The notes under the pieces were generated by a model. That model saw nothing but the letters and a program-made list of their open reading frames with translations. It was not told where the DNA came from and made no database searches. 64,000 nucleotides of DNA from Cladophialophora immunda (lineage: Eukaryota > Ascomycota > Eurotiomycetes > Chaetothyriales > Herpotrichiellaceae), in assembly GCF_000835495.1 (NCBI RefSeq), contig NW_015622543.1, forward strand, positions 5,072,619-5,136,618, written 5' to 3'. The position numbers and the translations under genes are program-made. Position 1 is the first letter of the stretch. Each line of letters opens with the position of its first letter. Shown piece after piece: positions 43,543 to 56,820 of this stretch.

Positions 43543-44554
43543 TTTGTGCAATGATAATTTGGTAGAGAATGCTCCTTCGCCACATTCAAGGAAGCGTGAG
43601 ATGTCTGTACAAGTACACACAGACAGCGGGGTCGACTGGCAAGGGCTGGGCAGAGTGGCCTTTGTACTGGCCAGTCCTCTGCCAAGAACTGCCGAAACCG
43701 CACAGCCTCCTTGGGCTTTTGTTGCCGCGCGCTTATCAGCAAACATAGCCTCCTCAACTTCCATCCGGCCTCGAAGGATAAGTGCTGCACCTGGACTCCA
43801 GCTACAAAGCCTCGGTGCAAATTCGACGATGATGTCCTATCATGAAACACACCAGATCTCCCATAGCGTTGGCATCCGCCGCAGCGAGATTACCAAAATA
43901 CGCTCCCCCATGCTGACCTCGCAGACCGCTGTCCCAGAGTCGGCACAGCCGTTGTCTAGGCCAGAGCGGCGTCAGATTTCGCCAAAATATCTATGAACGT
44001 GCCACCGACCGTGCACTGAAACTCGCTCCAGAGGGTCTCGGGCGTGTACAGTTCAGATGTTGTATTTCGCGACGATATGGAGAGTGGGCAGTATTCTTGT
44101 CTACAGCTGAATCGCAGAACATGTAACCAAGATAATCTCGCTACGTGCATTTAACGGTACCGAGCTCAAGTCGATTCTACCATCGGCCTCTGAATAGGCA
44201 GATAGCTGTCTCCTCCGAAATCGTCTGCTGGCCCAACCCAAGCAACCACCATGTCCGCAGGTGTAAAAATAATACCACCAATTTTGTCATATGCAGCGCC
44301 ACGAAGCACCTATACAGCGACCTCCGCCGTCGTTTCGGCAGTATCAAGTCCAGATTGTCCAAGCCCCTGGACCGGTTTTCCTTCATATCGCGCGATTAGG
44401 TGTTCACGGTACCGTGTCAACCAGGATTCCCGAAGATAAAAGAGCGCCTTTCTCACGGTTCAGAAAACAGTAATGGCTCTGAACAACTCCTCAATCCCCA
44501 TCCTGAAGCGATATTATCCTCAAGCACATTGTCTTTTGGCTTTCTCAAAACGAA
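43543..44554. other. Divergent intergenic region
   Basis: About 1 kb upstream of both the hypothetical gene and the metallopeptidase. An open minus-strand frame continues upstream of 43542 to about 43764, so the hypothetical protein could start earlier. Nothing else was recognised. Confidence 0.35.
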
Positions 44555-46325
44555 ATGCACATCGTACAACTCCATGCATTCTCGGCTTTTCTTTTCCTAT
44601 CCATGAGTCAGGCAATACCATTTGCCCAAAGACTCTCGCACCTTGAATCTCGTGAAGCTGTTGCCATACAAGGAAGCACCCGAATCTCCGATCAGTTGTC
44701 AGCAGAGTATGATGAAGTGGAAGGGAATTCCTTTTTTGCGATCGAGAGGTCCTGCATAGGCGATACTCGGAACATTGCCCAAGGGAGAGGCTTCAAAGAT
44801 CGTCGAGACTATTACGTCCAAGCTGTCAAGGATATGACAGCTATCGCCCATTCCGCTCAGAAATGGCCTCAACTTGGTACCGATGCCTCGGACTTATATT
44901 TCGGCAAGGGCGCCGATGACGAGCAGTATTCTAAAGATATAGTTGGTATGGCATCCCCATGTTCTGACATCCGAGCCTTCGACTAATCTTTCAGCAAATA
45001 TCAAGGCAGCTGCAAATTGGGCGCACCCACAGTGGGGCTTCGATCCATATATCGTAAGTCTTGCAGCCCAGACTCGGAATATTTTTCACTGTCCACTCTC
45101 TAATGCTAGCAGACCCTAACTTGTAAGTGAATAACAACACCAAACCGAGGTGCAGTTGCTCAACTCCTCTAGGTAGCGACCCAGAGGGGAGATGCAACAA
45201 TAAAATAGGGAATGATCCCAGGTTAGTACCACGGAATCCGGCCAATTCATCCTGATTCATGAGATTCAGGAGTATCGGATGCTACGTCAATAACACCGCA
45301 GACCTATTCTCTACAATTTCCCGCGTCTCTTGCTGTGGAACTTTCTTCACGGTACCGACGATCGATGAAGTTTTCGACGAATATAAATCTGCCGACCCAA
45401 GCACGCTTCATCTAGATTGGATGAGAACAGGCGGGTCTTACCTGCTGCATGAGTTGATGCATACAACAAAGATCACGCAGACCCGGCCTCATAGTGAGTT
45501 CGCACATCTCACCGCCTAAAGGACCTTCTAATGTCTTCAAGTCATTGACCAAGTATTTGATGGTGGAAAGCGCATCTATGGTCCAAAGGACTGTGCCAAA
45601 GCCGCAAAATCGCAGTCGCAAGGAGGCGTAGGGCTTGATATCACGACAAGGAACGCAGACAGTTACGCCTCGTTCGCCATAGGTACGGACATGCCACTAC
45701 AGATTTGATCAATGTGACGGCTCTATTCCGGACAACAGCTTACCAAAAGTCCCTTCTAGCGATGTACTGGAAAGACGTCTTCCAAGGAAATGCCCCACCA
45801 CCCGCGGCCGACAATGAACAACCGCCTGCAGGTATTCCAGACCTGCTGTCTGACAACGATGCCTCGAATATCGATTTCTCATCCCCCGAGCCTACGCCGG
45901 TCTGCGCTGGCACCCCGGCTGACAAGCCTTCAGCCTCTCAATCCTGGATTGCAGGGAAAATCACCTCTTACTGCGAGCAGATCTCGTCAAGCGGATGGGT
46001 AGTGAATTCTACACTCGGCCAGTACAGTCCAGTCGGCTACGCTGCTGGAGATACAACACCTGCCTCGGCGAATGATCTTTGGATCTCTGCTTCATTCGAC
46101 CCCAATTGCAGCCAGGATACTGGGTACCAAGTCGACGTCAACGAGTGCGAGAAGTTCTTGAACATTGTGTTGAATGGTTGCAACACTGATAGTGTCGATG
46201 CGAAGTACGGTGGACAGGTCGAAGGGAATTGCGCTTTGTGGAATATCACCACCCGCATGGGTCACAATCCGACTCCTCCAAACGGAATTCCCCCTTCACC
46301 ACTGGATTTTCCTAATGGGAAATGA
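44555..46325 (+). CDS. Secreted HEXXH metallopeptidase (M35/aspzincin-like) with cysteine-rich C-terminal domain
   Basis: Secreted multi-exon protein. Supported exons are 44555-44945, 44995-45053, about 45262-45493, 45542-45682 and 45739-46325. The join across 45054-45261 is unresolved and may include a very short exon near 45114-45123. The signal peptide is HAFSAFLFLSMSQAIP. The peptidase part has SIERSC-like pairing cysteines, a zinc motif HELMH inside GSYLLHELMHTTKI, then IIDQVFDGGKRIYGPKDCAK and NADSYASFAI, the layout of fungal deuterolysin-type peptidases. The region after about residue 290 has DNEQPPAGIPDL and the block YQVDVNECEKFLNIVLNGCN with YGGQVEGNCALWNI, a cysteine-rich segment also seen at the C-terminus of some LysM/GH18 chitinases (from memory). 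That makes an unusual domain combination. No host effect can be inferred. Confidence 0.7.
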
Positions 46326-49300
46326 AAATAGCGCTGTGTATAGGAGTTTTCCAATATTTGGCGCAACCCTCCAGCACGATCATGAGAATCGAGTCTGGAC
46401 TGTACTTTATTTCCAGCTGCAGTAAGGAGTTCCAGAGGCGCATGGTGATAGCATACAACAAGGTAGAAACATATAGTGTACCCAACACCCGTAAATCTAT
46501 TTTTGTAGGGCGAGAGTAAATACTTGCTTCGGACTTGACCAATTTTGAGTAGGAAAGCTGCGAAAGGAGAGAAAGATTTTGTGGCTCGCGCAGGCCGAGG
46601 TTTGAAGTAAAGCGCCTGATTTTAAGTCGTAGCTCCACCATTTCAAAGGTAGGGCGGTTACGCAATAACATCATATAACGGCTGTCTTGTGATGTCTACA
46701 GTCGGTCCCTGCGTCCTCCCTAGTACGAAAATGTGTACAATTAGATAAACATAACTTTTCAGCGGTACATACTCAATGCGCACTACCTGCCACATTCTTC
46801 ATCTCTCTCGCGGAGGTGTGTATGTGTCCACATACTTCCCACCGGAGGATTCGGAAGTACGTATTCTTCTTACTACACTCTTCTAGGTTCCAATGATGAG
46901 AGGGTTACCTAGTCTTAACACACCATTCCACGGAGCTATTTTTGGCTGACTGGACACCTTACCACGCTCGCCTTCCTTCTCACAGTAGGTTTTGTTCTTC
47001 GGCCGAGTAAACCTCTGTATAGCATCAAGCCGAACGCAACACTCTCTATCTAATGCTGTCAATGACTAATGCTACGCACCATCTACTGCTGAGTGTTCCA
47101 TAATGTGTCGGGTGAGAAGAAATCCCAATGTCCCGTCTTTCATGCCACTACCAGTTTCGCCGTTTTCGGCCCTGACGCCGCCAAGGAACATCAACGGTTA
47201 ACAGTCCCTTTCCAGACCGAAAGTCGACAGTAAAAGGGTGGTACTGATGGCGCCTTTGTATCCCCGTTTACAAGCAGCAAAAGGAAGAAAAAGGTGCTAT
47301 AAGCCCGTTCCCCTTTCATCTTGGACTTGCCAGGAAGCCGAGAAGCTCAATCTCCGATCCATACTTGCCGACCCCCGAGTGGTAAGGAGCGGTTCTATAC
47401 TCTCAGCCAGCCAAATCCTGCAGGCGAAGGCCCTCCAGTCCAATACAATGGTCGTTTCATCATCAAAAAATGGCATATTGGCTTTTAATAGATTCATGTC
47501 GACTAGCAACGTCGGTCGTTGCTACCAGTTTGCCTGACCGGTTCCGAAACGTCGCCACCCTCCCGTGAAGCCGCCCCACGCGTCCGGCCGACAAATCCAT
47601 CATCCGACGTACCGCTCTTGTGAATCTGCCTCGCTCGACCAAGCTACTGCTCCATATGACCACAGTCCCCCTTATTAGGACCCACTAGTCAGAAACTGGT
47701 AATTTTGTCGACTCTTCCTATGACGAAGATATGAGACGTGCACAGCGCCGGCAAGAAAGCAGTCCGAGAGTAATCATTTATCCTGCCTCAGCGGTCAACC
47801 AGTCATCACGAGGCACACTCGAAAATAATAGTCGATCCACCATTAGAATGAAATCCGTGTTGTCTCGGGGAGGGAGCGGTGACTCTTGTTAGATATCCCC
47901 GGGCGAGATCCTGAACTCGTCAATATGCTTAAACGGAGTCTGCCTTACTTCCGGAGTTTATTTGACTACCCCTTAATTAGGCTGCTCCGCGATTTACTAT
48001 CAGTATTTAATCTGTTATATATATACCTCCACTAGGCGGGGAGGTAGAATGCGTACGAGGCGATCGGAGACTTTGTACTAAAAATCTATATTAGGATAGT
48101 CTCCAGTTATCTCGAGCCATCAGCAGTGCCACAAGCCAGGGATGAAGAATATCAACCTGGTCTCCCGTGGAGACATAGGCACAAGAGGAATTTGGCAGGA
48201 GAAACTGTTATGATGAATGCCTCTATATCGAGATACGTATAACGCAAGAAACAGAATTGTGAAGATAGTACGTCCTTGTTCGAAAGGCAAGTAAGCATTA
48301 AGGAGTAAATTTAATAAAGCATTGAACGTATGAAAGTAGCGCCCGTCAGGCAGCAGACTTGGTTCTTGAAACACTACTGAAAACCATAGCCGAGGGCTGG
48401 GGGCCGGAAACTAGGCCCTCTAGACTCAATATCCGTACCAAAACAGGAACACTGGAGACCAAAACCAGGTCCCCATGGCCACCCTCCGGGCCGAGCAGGC
48501 GCTGACCAAGGTGCTCAGGAACAACACCGCCACACCTCTGGCCGCTTGCTCAGCACTCACCTTCTTGGCGGTTTCTGCTCAGGCCTGGAAACGGAAATGG
48601 GTTTTGGCGAGGTGAAAATCATTCTGTAAGTATAGTGGTATACAAGTCGATCCTCGAGTGGGCCCACTACATCTCGGTACAGAAGCTTATTACAAACATC
48701 TCTCGCTATACCTCGCTCCACAGTTCAGCCCTTCCGGGGCCACAGATGAGGAGCTCTAGGGCTCCGAGGCTCCGAGTAATGACTGAACCAGGACTTGAGG
48801 ACCTCCACTGGCAGCTAACGACCTGCTGTGTACCGTGTACAAAGTACCTCATGTAGCCAAACATCAGCGATAAGCAACGCAAAACGGCTCGGCTATTCAT
48901 GCCTTAGGATATACCGATCTATGCTACTCACTATTCTTTAGCCCTCTAGTCTCACAGCTCTTCGCACAAGATGGCAATGCAATGAGGCGAAGGTCCCAAC
49001 ACAAGAATCAAGTCATCCTACTATGCCTTTGTCTTCGCGCCTGGGACCAGAACAGTGGGATACAGAAGAAACAAGCTGAGAAATCCGACAGCTCCAAACC
49101 CTTCGGAAATTCCCGACCAAAGGAGAGGCCCTCACCAAGTAGTTCACAAGATCCGGAATCGTCGCCACATAACCATTACCAATCCGGAGGTGAAGACGTC
49201 CCGTCTATGGCATGCCATCAAACATTCGATAACCATGGCCTATCTGGACCCATCAAGCTATTCAACCTGATGGCAGAGACCACATTGTTCAAAAGTGATG

Positions 49301-49497
49301 TTCCTCAAATCTTAAGTTTGGGGCTATTACAATGACAGTATCCATCAGCCCTCTTGTCTTGCCTTGCTGCTCTAATCTACTATAGTATACTGTACCAGAC
49401 TATATAATACTGGCCAGACCTTCCAGCACCTGGTCTCGATGGGCAATCTAGCTAACCACCTAGACTCCAATATTGAACCAAGCACACCACAGCCATT
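46326..49497. other. Gene-poor stretch
   Basis: About 3.2 kb without a convincing gene. Short frames on both strands lack domains or intron structure, and base composition is ordinary rather than RIP-like, so it is not part of the repeat block. Only the small frame at 48475 stands out. Confidence 0.45.
48475..48615 (+). CDS. Small open frame, hypothetical
   Basis: A 46-residue frame with strong start context (CCCCATGGCC) and high GC relative to its flanks. It starts MATLRAEQALTKVLRNN and ends with a hydrophobic stretch ALTFLAVSAQAW. It could be the first exon of a lost or unrecognised gene, or chance. No family was recognised. Confidence 0.2.
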   Translation: MATLRAEQALTKVLRNNTATPLAACSALTFLAVSAQAWKRKWVLAR

Positions 49498-50648
49498 ATG
49501 GGATCAATCTCTCCAGATATGGCCGCCCCTTCACGGCTCTTCTCCCCCTTCAAAATCGGCAACCTGGAACTGAAACACCGCGTCGTCATGGCCCCCTTGA
49601 CCCGCTTCCGCAACGACGAGAACCACATCCCTCTCCCCTTTGTGGCAGATTATTATGCTCAACGGGCGTCTATTCCGGGCACCTTCGTCATCGCCGAAGC
49701 CACAGTCGTCTCGCCCCGCGCGGCAGGATACTCCAATCTGCCTGGGATCTGGAGTGGAGACCAAATCGCGTCCTGGAAACGAGTGACCACCGCGGTGCAC
49801 GCCAGGGGGAGCCCATCTTCCTGCAACTCTGGGCCCTGGGCCGCGTGGCGGACAAAGAAACCGCCGCGAAGGAAGGTATGACGATTGTTTCGTCGAGCAA
49901 CATCCCCATGGACAGCGAGCACGCGGAACCCGAGGCTTTGAGCTATGAGGAGGTCCAGAACTTCGTGGCGGATTTCGGCCAGGCGGCGAAAAACGCCATC
50001 GAAGCCGGCTTCGACGGCGTCGAGATCCACGGCGCAAACGGCTATCTGGTCGACCAGTTCATCCAGGATGTTGCGAATCAACGGACTGACGAGTACGGAG
50101 GCTCCATTGATAAGAGAAACAGGTTTGCTTTGGAGGTTGCAAAGGCCGCGGCCGACGCTATCGGCGCTGATAAGGTCGGGTTTCGGATCAGCCCCTTCTC
50201 GACCTTCCAGAGCATGAAGATGGCCAATCCGTACCCGCAGTTCTCTGCGCTGGTCAAAGGTCTCAAAGCCCTGGGTTTGGCGTATCTCCACGTCGTCGAG
50301 TCGCGGATTACAGGTGACAACGACGGTCACGGCACCGAGAAGGTCGACTTCATGCTGGACGTCTGGGGAGACGACGCCCCCTTTTTGATCGCCGGGGGTT
50401 GGAAGCCCGATGCCGCGCAGGCGGCGATGGATGGCTAGTACAAGGACAAGAACGTCGCGATTGTCTTCGGTCGGTACTTCTTGGCCACGCCCGATTTGCC
50501 CTTCAGGATCAGACAGGGGCTCGAGCCGAACAAGTATCACCGCGATCTGTTCTACGCGATCAAGGCAAGGGACGGGTACCTGGACTACAAGTTCAGCAAG
50601 GAGTGGGAAGAGGCCACTAAGCACGGCCTGGAGAATATTTTGGCGTGA
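49498..50648 (+). pseudogene. Old Yellow Enzyme (NADH:flavin oxidoreductase) pseudogene
   Basis: Gene for an FMN-dependent ene-reductase, broken at two places. It opens with SRLFSPFKIGNLELKHRVVM then APLTRFRNDENHIP (FMN site). At about 49800-49812 the run AGGGGGAG lacks a base, so the frame moves from VHARG to EPIFLQLWALGRVAD. The catalytic region follows: FDGVEIHGANGYLVDQFIQD, TDEYGGSIDKRNRFALEV and FLIAGGW. A TAG at 50436-50438 then interrupts before YKDKNVAIVFGRYFLATPDL and DYKFSKEWEEA, with a natural stop at 50646-50648. All domains are otherwise present, so inactivation is recent. Neither lesion can be spliced out without losing conserved residues. The gene borders the RIP-mutated repeat block, and TAG could be a CpA-to-TpA change of CAG. 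Confidence 0.85.
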
Positions 50649-50700
50649 AAGAAATGAACCCAGACTTCACGAGGAGAGCTGGCGCGCTGTTTGAACGGAA

Positions 50701-50730
50701 TGATATATATATATATATTCATTATATATA
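50701..50730. repeat. AT microsatellite at transposon edge
   Basis: An (AT)n run at 50703-50717, followed by TTCATTATATATA, leads to the TA target dinucleotide at 50729-50730. Confidence 0.7.
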
Positions 50731-51031
50731 ACGTAGGTGCATAGCGAGTCGGCCAGCATAGCGAGTCGGCCACCTAACCACCACCGTACGACAATCTAAT
50801 TCAATTACACCACCACCCTAAGATAAATAGACTTAATCTACTCAGAACTATATATATTAGACATTTCTTTATCCTCTTAACACGTACGTGCATTATGCCT
50901 AGACTTTCCGTAGGTACTATATCGTCGTTGAGTTAGCTCACCCCCTCTTGTACGACCACTACTTATACGCTTTTCTTACTCTACCTACTTATCCGTATCC
51001 CTCTAGTCGATTATATCCTACGCGTCTCGTA

Positions 51032-51079
51032 ACGTGGGTGCATAGCGAGCGACGCAGCATAGCGAGCGACGCACTTTCC
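51032..51079 (+). repeat. Copy B left terminal inverted repeat
   Basis: ACGTGGGTGC followed by two 17-base units (51040-51056, 51057-51073) and CTTTCC. It is the inverse of 59794-59841 with about one mismatch, a G-to-A type change. Confidence 0.9.
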
Positions 51080-51622
51080 CACTACCGTACGACAATCTAA
51101 TTTAATTACACCACTACCCTAAGATAAATTCACTCAATCTACTCAGAACTAGATACATTAGACATTTCTTTATCCTCTTGACACGTACGTGCATTGTGCC
51201 TAGGCTTTCCGTAGGTACTACATCGTCGTTAAGTTAGCTCACCCCCTCTCGTACGACCACCACTTATACGCTTTTCTTACTCCACCTACTTATCCATATC
51301 CCTCTAGTCGATCATATCCTACGCGTCTCGTATAGTAAGTGATCCTCCTTATCGGATCCGTATCCTTTTCTCTCTACGACGCTTACTTAGCGTATGATTT
51401 ACCTCTTTAAGCTCCCGGATACGATCCTTTATCAATACCATTTGATGCATTATAGTAGTCGTACCTTTCACCATCTGATCTATCGCCTCATAAATCGCTG
51501 TTAGAGAGCTATCTTAATGTCGAGCGACTTTCCCCTTAATAAAATCAGACTATGAAGTTACCTCGTACGTAGTCTATGGCGTCTTAGAGACCTAAGGGGT
51601 AGTTATTGGCGAGGGGAGTATT

Positions 51623-51818
51623 TGTTAGGGATCCCTCCCTAAACACAACAAACCGGCTAAGTACGGGCGCTAAGGTTACACAATATATTAGGGGCGCATA
51701 CTGCGCGCACCCTACTTAAACCCTCTTCAAGGCTTTAAGTCTCTATATATAGGGCTAGAGCTATCAGTACTAGGCGTTATTACTTCTATCAACCTATCTA
51801 TCCACCGCTTCCCTTATA
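51623..51818 (+). repeat. 5' LTR of the Ty3/Gypsy element
   Basis: 196 bases, TGTTAGGG..CCCTTATA, with TATATATAGGG near 51755. It aligns without gaps to 58079-58274. Confidence 0.92.
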
Positions 51819-51914
51819 ATTCTCAAAGCCTTCACCTAGATACGGTTTAACGGAAGCAATAATAGCTCCCTCAACCCGTAGCTAGTAGTTAGGGGTTAGT
51901 GAGTATAGTGGGAA

Positions 51915-54900
51915 CGTACCCGTGACGGCTACGCCTAGCGGGGACGAAATACTCTTAAGCACCGAACCTACGTAGGAGGGTAGGGAGACATTCGAAGAGC
52001 GTTATAAGCATATTCGAGCCCTAGTCGTTACTAAAAGGCACTAGGAGAACCGCGAGAGGGAATTAGAGACTATAGAACTCGAACTCGCGGGAGAGACTCC
52101 TAGGAATCTAGTACGTATCGAAGGGGCCGTATACCCCTCTTATAAGTGAAACGCATCTAGCGACGTCTACGGATACTCCTTAACGAGGCTAAAAATGGCT
52201 AAGCCCCCTACCTTCTTAGGTAAAAACATTAAAGAGTTATAAATATTCGAGATCGAGTAGTCGATTCGAAATAAGACTAATAGGCCTTTTACACCCTCTA
52301 AGTGGATAGAACGTATCTAGAAAGTAGCTACCTATCTAAAGGGTATAGCCGCGATCTTATAGGTATAATATAAGGATCTAATTAATACTTAGGACGAGTT
52401 TATCGCTTTCTATAAGAGTATTATCTTAGACTCTACGAATTATATATTAAACGTACTCTTATCGCTAGCCTTTAAGAAGTAGGGCGATAATTAGGGAGCG
52501 CGGGTATTCCTAGACGAAGTAGAGGCGCTAGAAAGGGATATTCCTAAGCTATCGGTAGAAGAGCGAGACGCGTAGTTTCTTCTTAACTATTTATACCCTA
52601 ATATACGTATAGAGGTTATGCACGAGAATAAGGAGATCCATAGTCAAGAGTAGGTCCTCGCGGTAGTATAAAGATAAGAGGAGCTCTTACGCTAGAAGAC
52701 GAGGTAAGAGAGGTCGGAACGATCTTATACCCTAGGGCGTAGGTTATCCGGCACCCTAACGTATATAAAGCGGACCACTAAGTATCGCGTATTGACGGAA
52801 GACTACTAACGGGAGAAGAAAGATACTACTAAAGAGACTACTTTTAGTATTATATACTATAAGTATAGTAAGTCTAGATATAAGGCCTATTAATACTACT
52901 ATAATAGGCGTAGCGAAAAATAGCGTAATAAGGATACTACCTCGACTTAATAGAATAAGTTAAAAAACTAGAACCTAGTACTATAAATACGTCTATAGTA
53001 CTAGGGGTTCCTAAAGAGAAAGTATATAGATCTCGAGCACTTAACATTATCATATATATAACTATACTAGGTAGGAAGCGTACTCTTAATATACTTATTA
53101 ACTCTAGAGCGGAAGAGAACTTCATATTATAAAGAGTGATAGTAGACGAAGGGCTTAAGCTAGGGGGTTAACTAACCTTAGCGTAGAACGTCAATAGTTA
53201 TACCTTAAGGGTATATAGAATATATTCCCTCGAGATAAAGGCGTAAGATACGTAGAAAGTATACGCTTCATATATAATAAACTTCATCGTGACTAATATC
53301 TAAAGATATAATATAATCTTAGGATATTCCTAGTTAGAGAAGGTTAATCCCTATATTAATTAGGCTAATAAAGAGTAGTTTATTCATAAATAAGAGCTAA
53401 TAGTTAAGGAAGTAAGTATAGAGGAAATCCTTAGAGAACCAGAGCTATATATACTCTATCTAGTACTATTACCTCTTATAGAGGACGTACCTAGAATAGA
53501 GTACCTTCTAATAGTAGACATTAGTGAACGTTAGATCCCCGAAGAATACGAGGATTATAAGGACGTCTTCTTAGAAGAGAAATCTCGTAAAGTACTACTA
53601 AAGTACCTAAAGATAAGATACTTTATACCTATAGAGGAGAGGAAGAGTATCCCCTTTAGAGCTATCTACTCTATAAGTATGAGGGAGTTAGAGGTATTAC
53701 GAGATTATATTTATAAGACTTAGGTAAAACGCTAGATTTAAAAGAGTAAGTTACTAATGGAGTTAGGGATCTTATTCGTACCTAAAAAGGATAGGAAACT
53801 CCGCCTTTACGTAGACTATCGTCCCCTAAATAAGATTACGATTAAGAATTAGCGGCCCTTACCCCTTATATATAAGATCCTAGATAGGCTTACTTAGGCG
53901 CGAGTATTTACGAAACTCAACCTATAAGACGCCTACTACTATATAGTAGTAGTGGAGGAGGATAGATAGAAGACGGCGTTTCATACCTAATACGGACACT
54001 TTAAGTACTTAGTTATGCCCTTCGGCCTAACGAACGCCCTAGTAACCTTCTAGGATTATATTAACGAAGTTTTAGGTCCGCTAGTTAACGTAATTTATAT
54101 TACGTATATAGATAATATCCTTATCTATAGCGAAGACTCTAAAGAGTATACGATCTACGTCTATTCCGTATTATAAAAGCTATGGACGGGGAAGCTCTTC
54201 ATTAACCTTAATAAGTGCGAATTCCGCACTATAGAGGTTAGCTTTCTAGGCTATTATATGAGAGTAAACGGATTAGGGGTTAAATAATAGAGAGTTTAGG
54301 TAATCCTAGAATAGTCTATCCCTATCTCTTTCTAAGATATATAGGTCCTTATAGGATTTACGAACTTCTACCGTAGGTTTATACTACTCTACTCCGCCGT
54401 TATAGTACTAATTACTAACCTCCTTAAAGGGATATAAAAGGAGAGGAAGATAAGACCTTTTAAGTAGACTTAGGAAGTAGACGATACGTTACTCCTACTA
54501 AAGGACCTCTTTACGTATACGCTACTCCTTACCTATTTCGACGTTCGCTTACTATTAAGAGTTAAGACGGACGCCTTAGTAGAAGCCGTAGGGGGCGTTC
54601 TCTTATAGTTATACGAAGCGGAGAGTAAATATATCTAGCTTATATAGAAGCTAGTAGCCTTCTTCTCGAAGAAGTTCTCAAAGGAATAGAGAAACTATAT
54701 AACGAAGGACTAAGAGATATTAGCGATTATTATAGCGTTTAAGGAGTGAAGGTACTATCTTAAAGTCCCCGTTATACCTACGCTTATACTTATAGATTAC
54801 GAGACGTTATAGTCCTTTATATTAAGGAAGGAGCTAAATCTAAGGTAAGTTCGCTAAGTAGAATACCTAATAGTCTTTAACTTTATAATCTAGTATCGGA

Positions 54901-56820
54901 AGAGTAAAGAAAACCCTATAGACGGCCTATCTAGGCGTTTAGATTTAATAACTACTATAGAACCTTAAGGGAACCCTCTACGCGAACTGATTTTAAAGCG
55001 TATAGTAGACGTATTATAAGAGGACTATTATAGAGAGGGGACATACCGTAGGTAGTAGAAATAGGGATATTTATAGCTATAATCAGGGCCTTAACTTATA
55101 GCTAAGTTAAGAGACCTTAAGACCCTATAAAGAGCGAGTATTATACCCTAGCTCTACGTAAAGGGAGAGTATACGTCCCCCCTCTATCAGACCTACGCAT
55201 AAAGGGTAAAGGGAGTACTCTAGAAGCTATAGAAGATACGGCCTACGGTTAACTATTATAAGGAGTAACCTAATAATTACGGGCGCTATAGGTAGAGGAT
55301 GAATAGTATAGAGACCGTAGGTAGGAGGTACTAGATATAATACTACTATATAGGTATTAGAGGAGGGGCTAGTCCGTTGATAGTATAAACCTAGTACGCT
55401 ATTAAAACGCCGCGTATATACCTTACGATCCCCGTATTAAGGTAGAGATCCTACGTATTAATCACGATAACCTATAGTAGGGGGGATACTTTAGTAACTA
55501 GCGGACTACGGAGGTAATACGTAGGTTCTACTAGTAGTTAACGTTATAGAAGGATATATAGAACTACGTCCGCTTATATATCATATACTAGAGAATGAAA
55601 GTACTAAGGCATAAGCTATATAGTTTACTAGAACTACTATCGTAGCCTAAGAGACCCTAGTAGGATATCTTTATAGACTTTATCGTAGGCTTACTACCAT
55701 TAAAATATAGGGGAAGAGTATATAACGCGATACTAAACGTAGTTAACTAATACTCGAAGATAGTTAGATATATCCCCTATACTAGGTTAATAGATACCCT
55801 AAAGATAGTAGAGCTACTAGTTAACGAGATCTTTATAAAGTATGGAGTACCTCGCTCTATTATAAGTAATAGAGGCACTACCTTTACTATAGAATACTAG
55901 GGGAGTATATACTACTATCTTACGATTCGTAGACGCTTCTCCACCATATACTACCTATAGATAGACGGGTAGACGGAGAGGATAAACTAAATACTAGAAG
56001 TATACATCTAGTACTATACTAACTACGAATAGGACGATTAGGTAGCCCTCCTAGTCAGCGCTAAGTTTACCTATAATAATATAGTAAATGTTAGTATAGG
56101 AAAGGTACCGTTCGAAGTTATCTATACCTTTATACCTACGATATGGATCAATACCGCACCCCTAGAGGAAGGTACTTATAGTGAAAACGTACGGCGAGAC
56201 GTAACGATAATAGCTAAGTCTTAGTAGCGTAGCGAAGATACCTAGAAGTCTAGTTAAGAGAGCGCCATAAGGCATTATAATAAGGGATAGAAGGATATAG
56301 TATTCGTAGTGAGAGATAAGGTATTCCTCTCTACGAAGTATATACGCACTTACCGTATTAGCCCTAAGCTCTTAGACTGCTTTATCAGCTTATTTAAGAT
56401 ACTAGAGAGATTTAGTACGAATGTCTATAGGCTAGAGTTACTAGTAAAATATAGGCGCTTATATTATACCTTCTATATATCCTTACTAGAACCGTACTAC
56501 TAGAGAGAGGGTAGAGTCACTCTAGAGCCTCTAGATATTGAGGGCGAAGAGGAATAGGAGGTAGAACGTATACTAGATATAGTTAAGATAAAGGTAGATA
56601 AGGAGAGATTCCTAGTCCGCTAGAAAGGCTATAGCGAGGAAGGTAATACCTAGGAACTTATTAAGTATCTTATATACGCGAGCGAAGCACTAGAAGAATT
56701 CATAAGGAAAAAAGTATTATTAGCGGCTAAGCTATAGCGTATATAGGGCGTAGGTTAAGCGTATAAGGCGTATAGATACTATATAGGCGAGATAGAGCCA
56801 CTACTATAACCCCTTATAGA
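51915..56820 (+). pseudogene. Gag-Pol polyprotein remnant (plus strand) with chromodomain
   Basis: One long plus-strand reading with very many TAG/TAA codons where Gln, Trp or Arg are expected. Gag includes NRPFTPSKWIERI and GARVFLDEVEALERDIPKL. The CX2CX4HX4C knuckle at 52855-52896 has all four ligands turned to Tyr (TGY/CAY to TAY). Protease LIDSGA reads LINSRA at 53094-53111. Reverse transcriptase shows RLYVDYRPLNK, FKYLVMPFGLTNA, and YIDD changed to YIDN (54105-54116). RNase H, an integrase core (FIDFIVGLLPL, GVPRSIISNRGT) and a chromodomain (56561-56705; ERILDIVKI, GYSEEGNT, ASEALEEF) follow. Catalytic Asp-to-Asn changes make it inactive. Confidence 0.9.

Noticed and set aside
56309..56503. 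64-codon frame as a separate gene
   Set aside because: It is the stretch of Gypsy integrase just before the chromodomain, open by chance between RIP stops.
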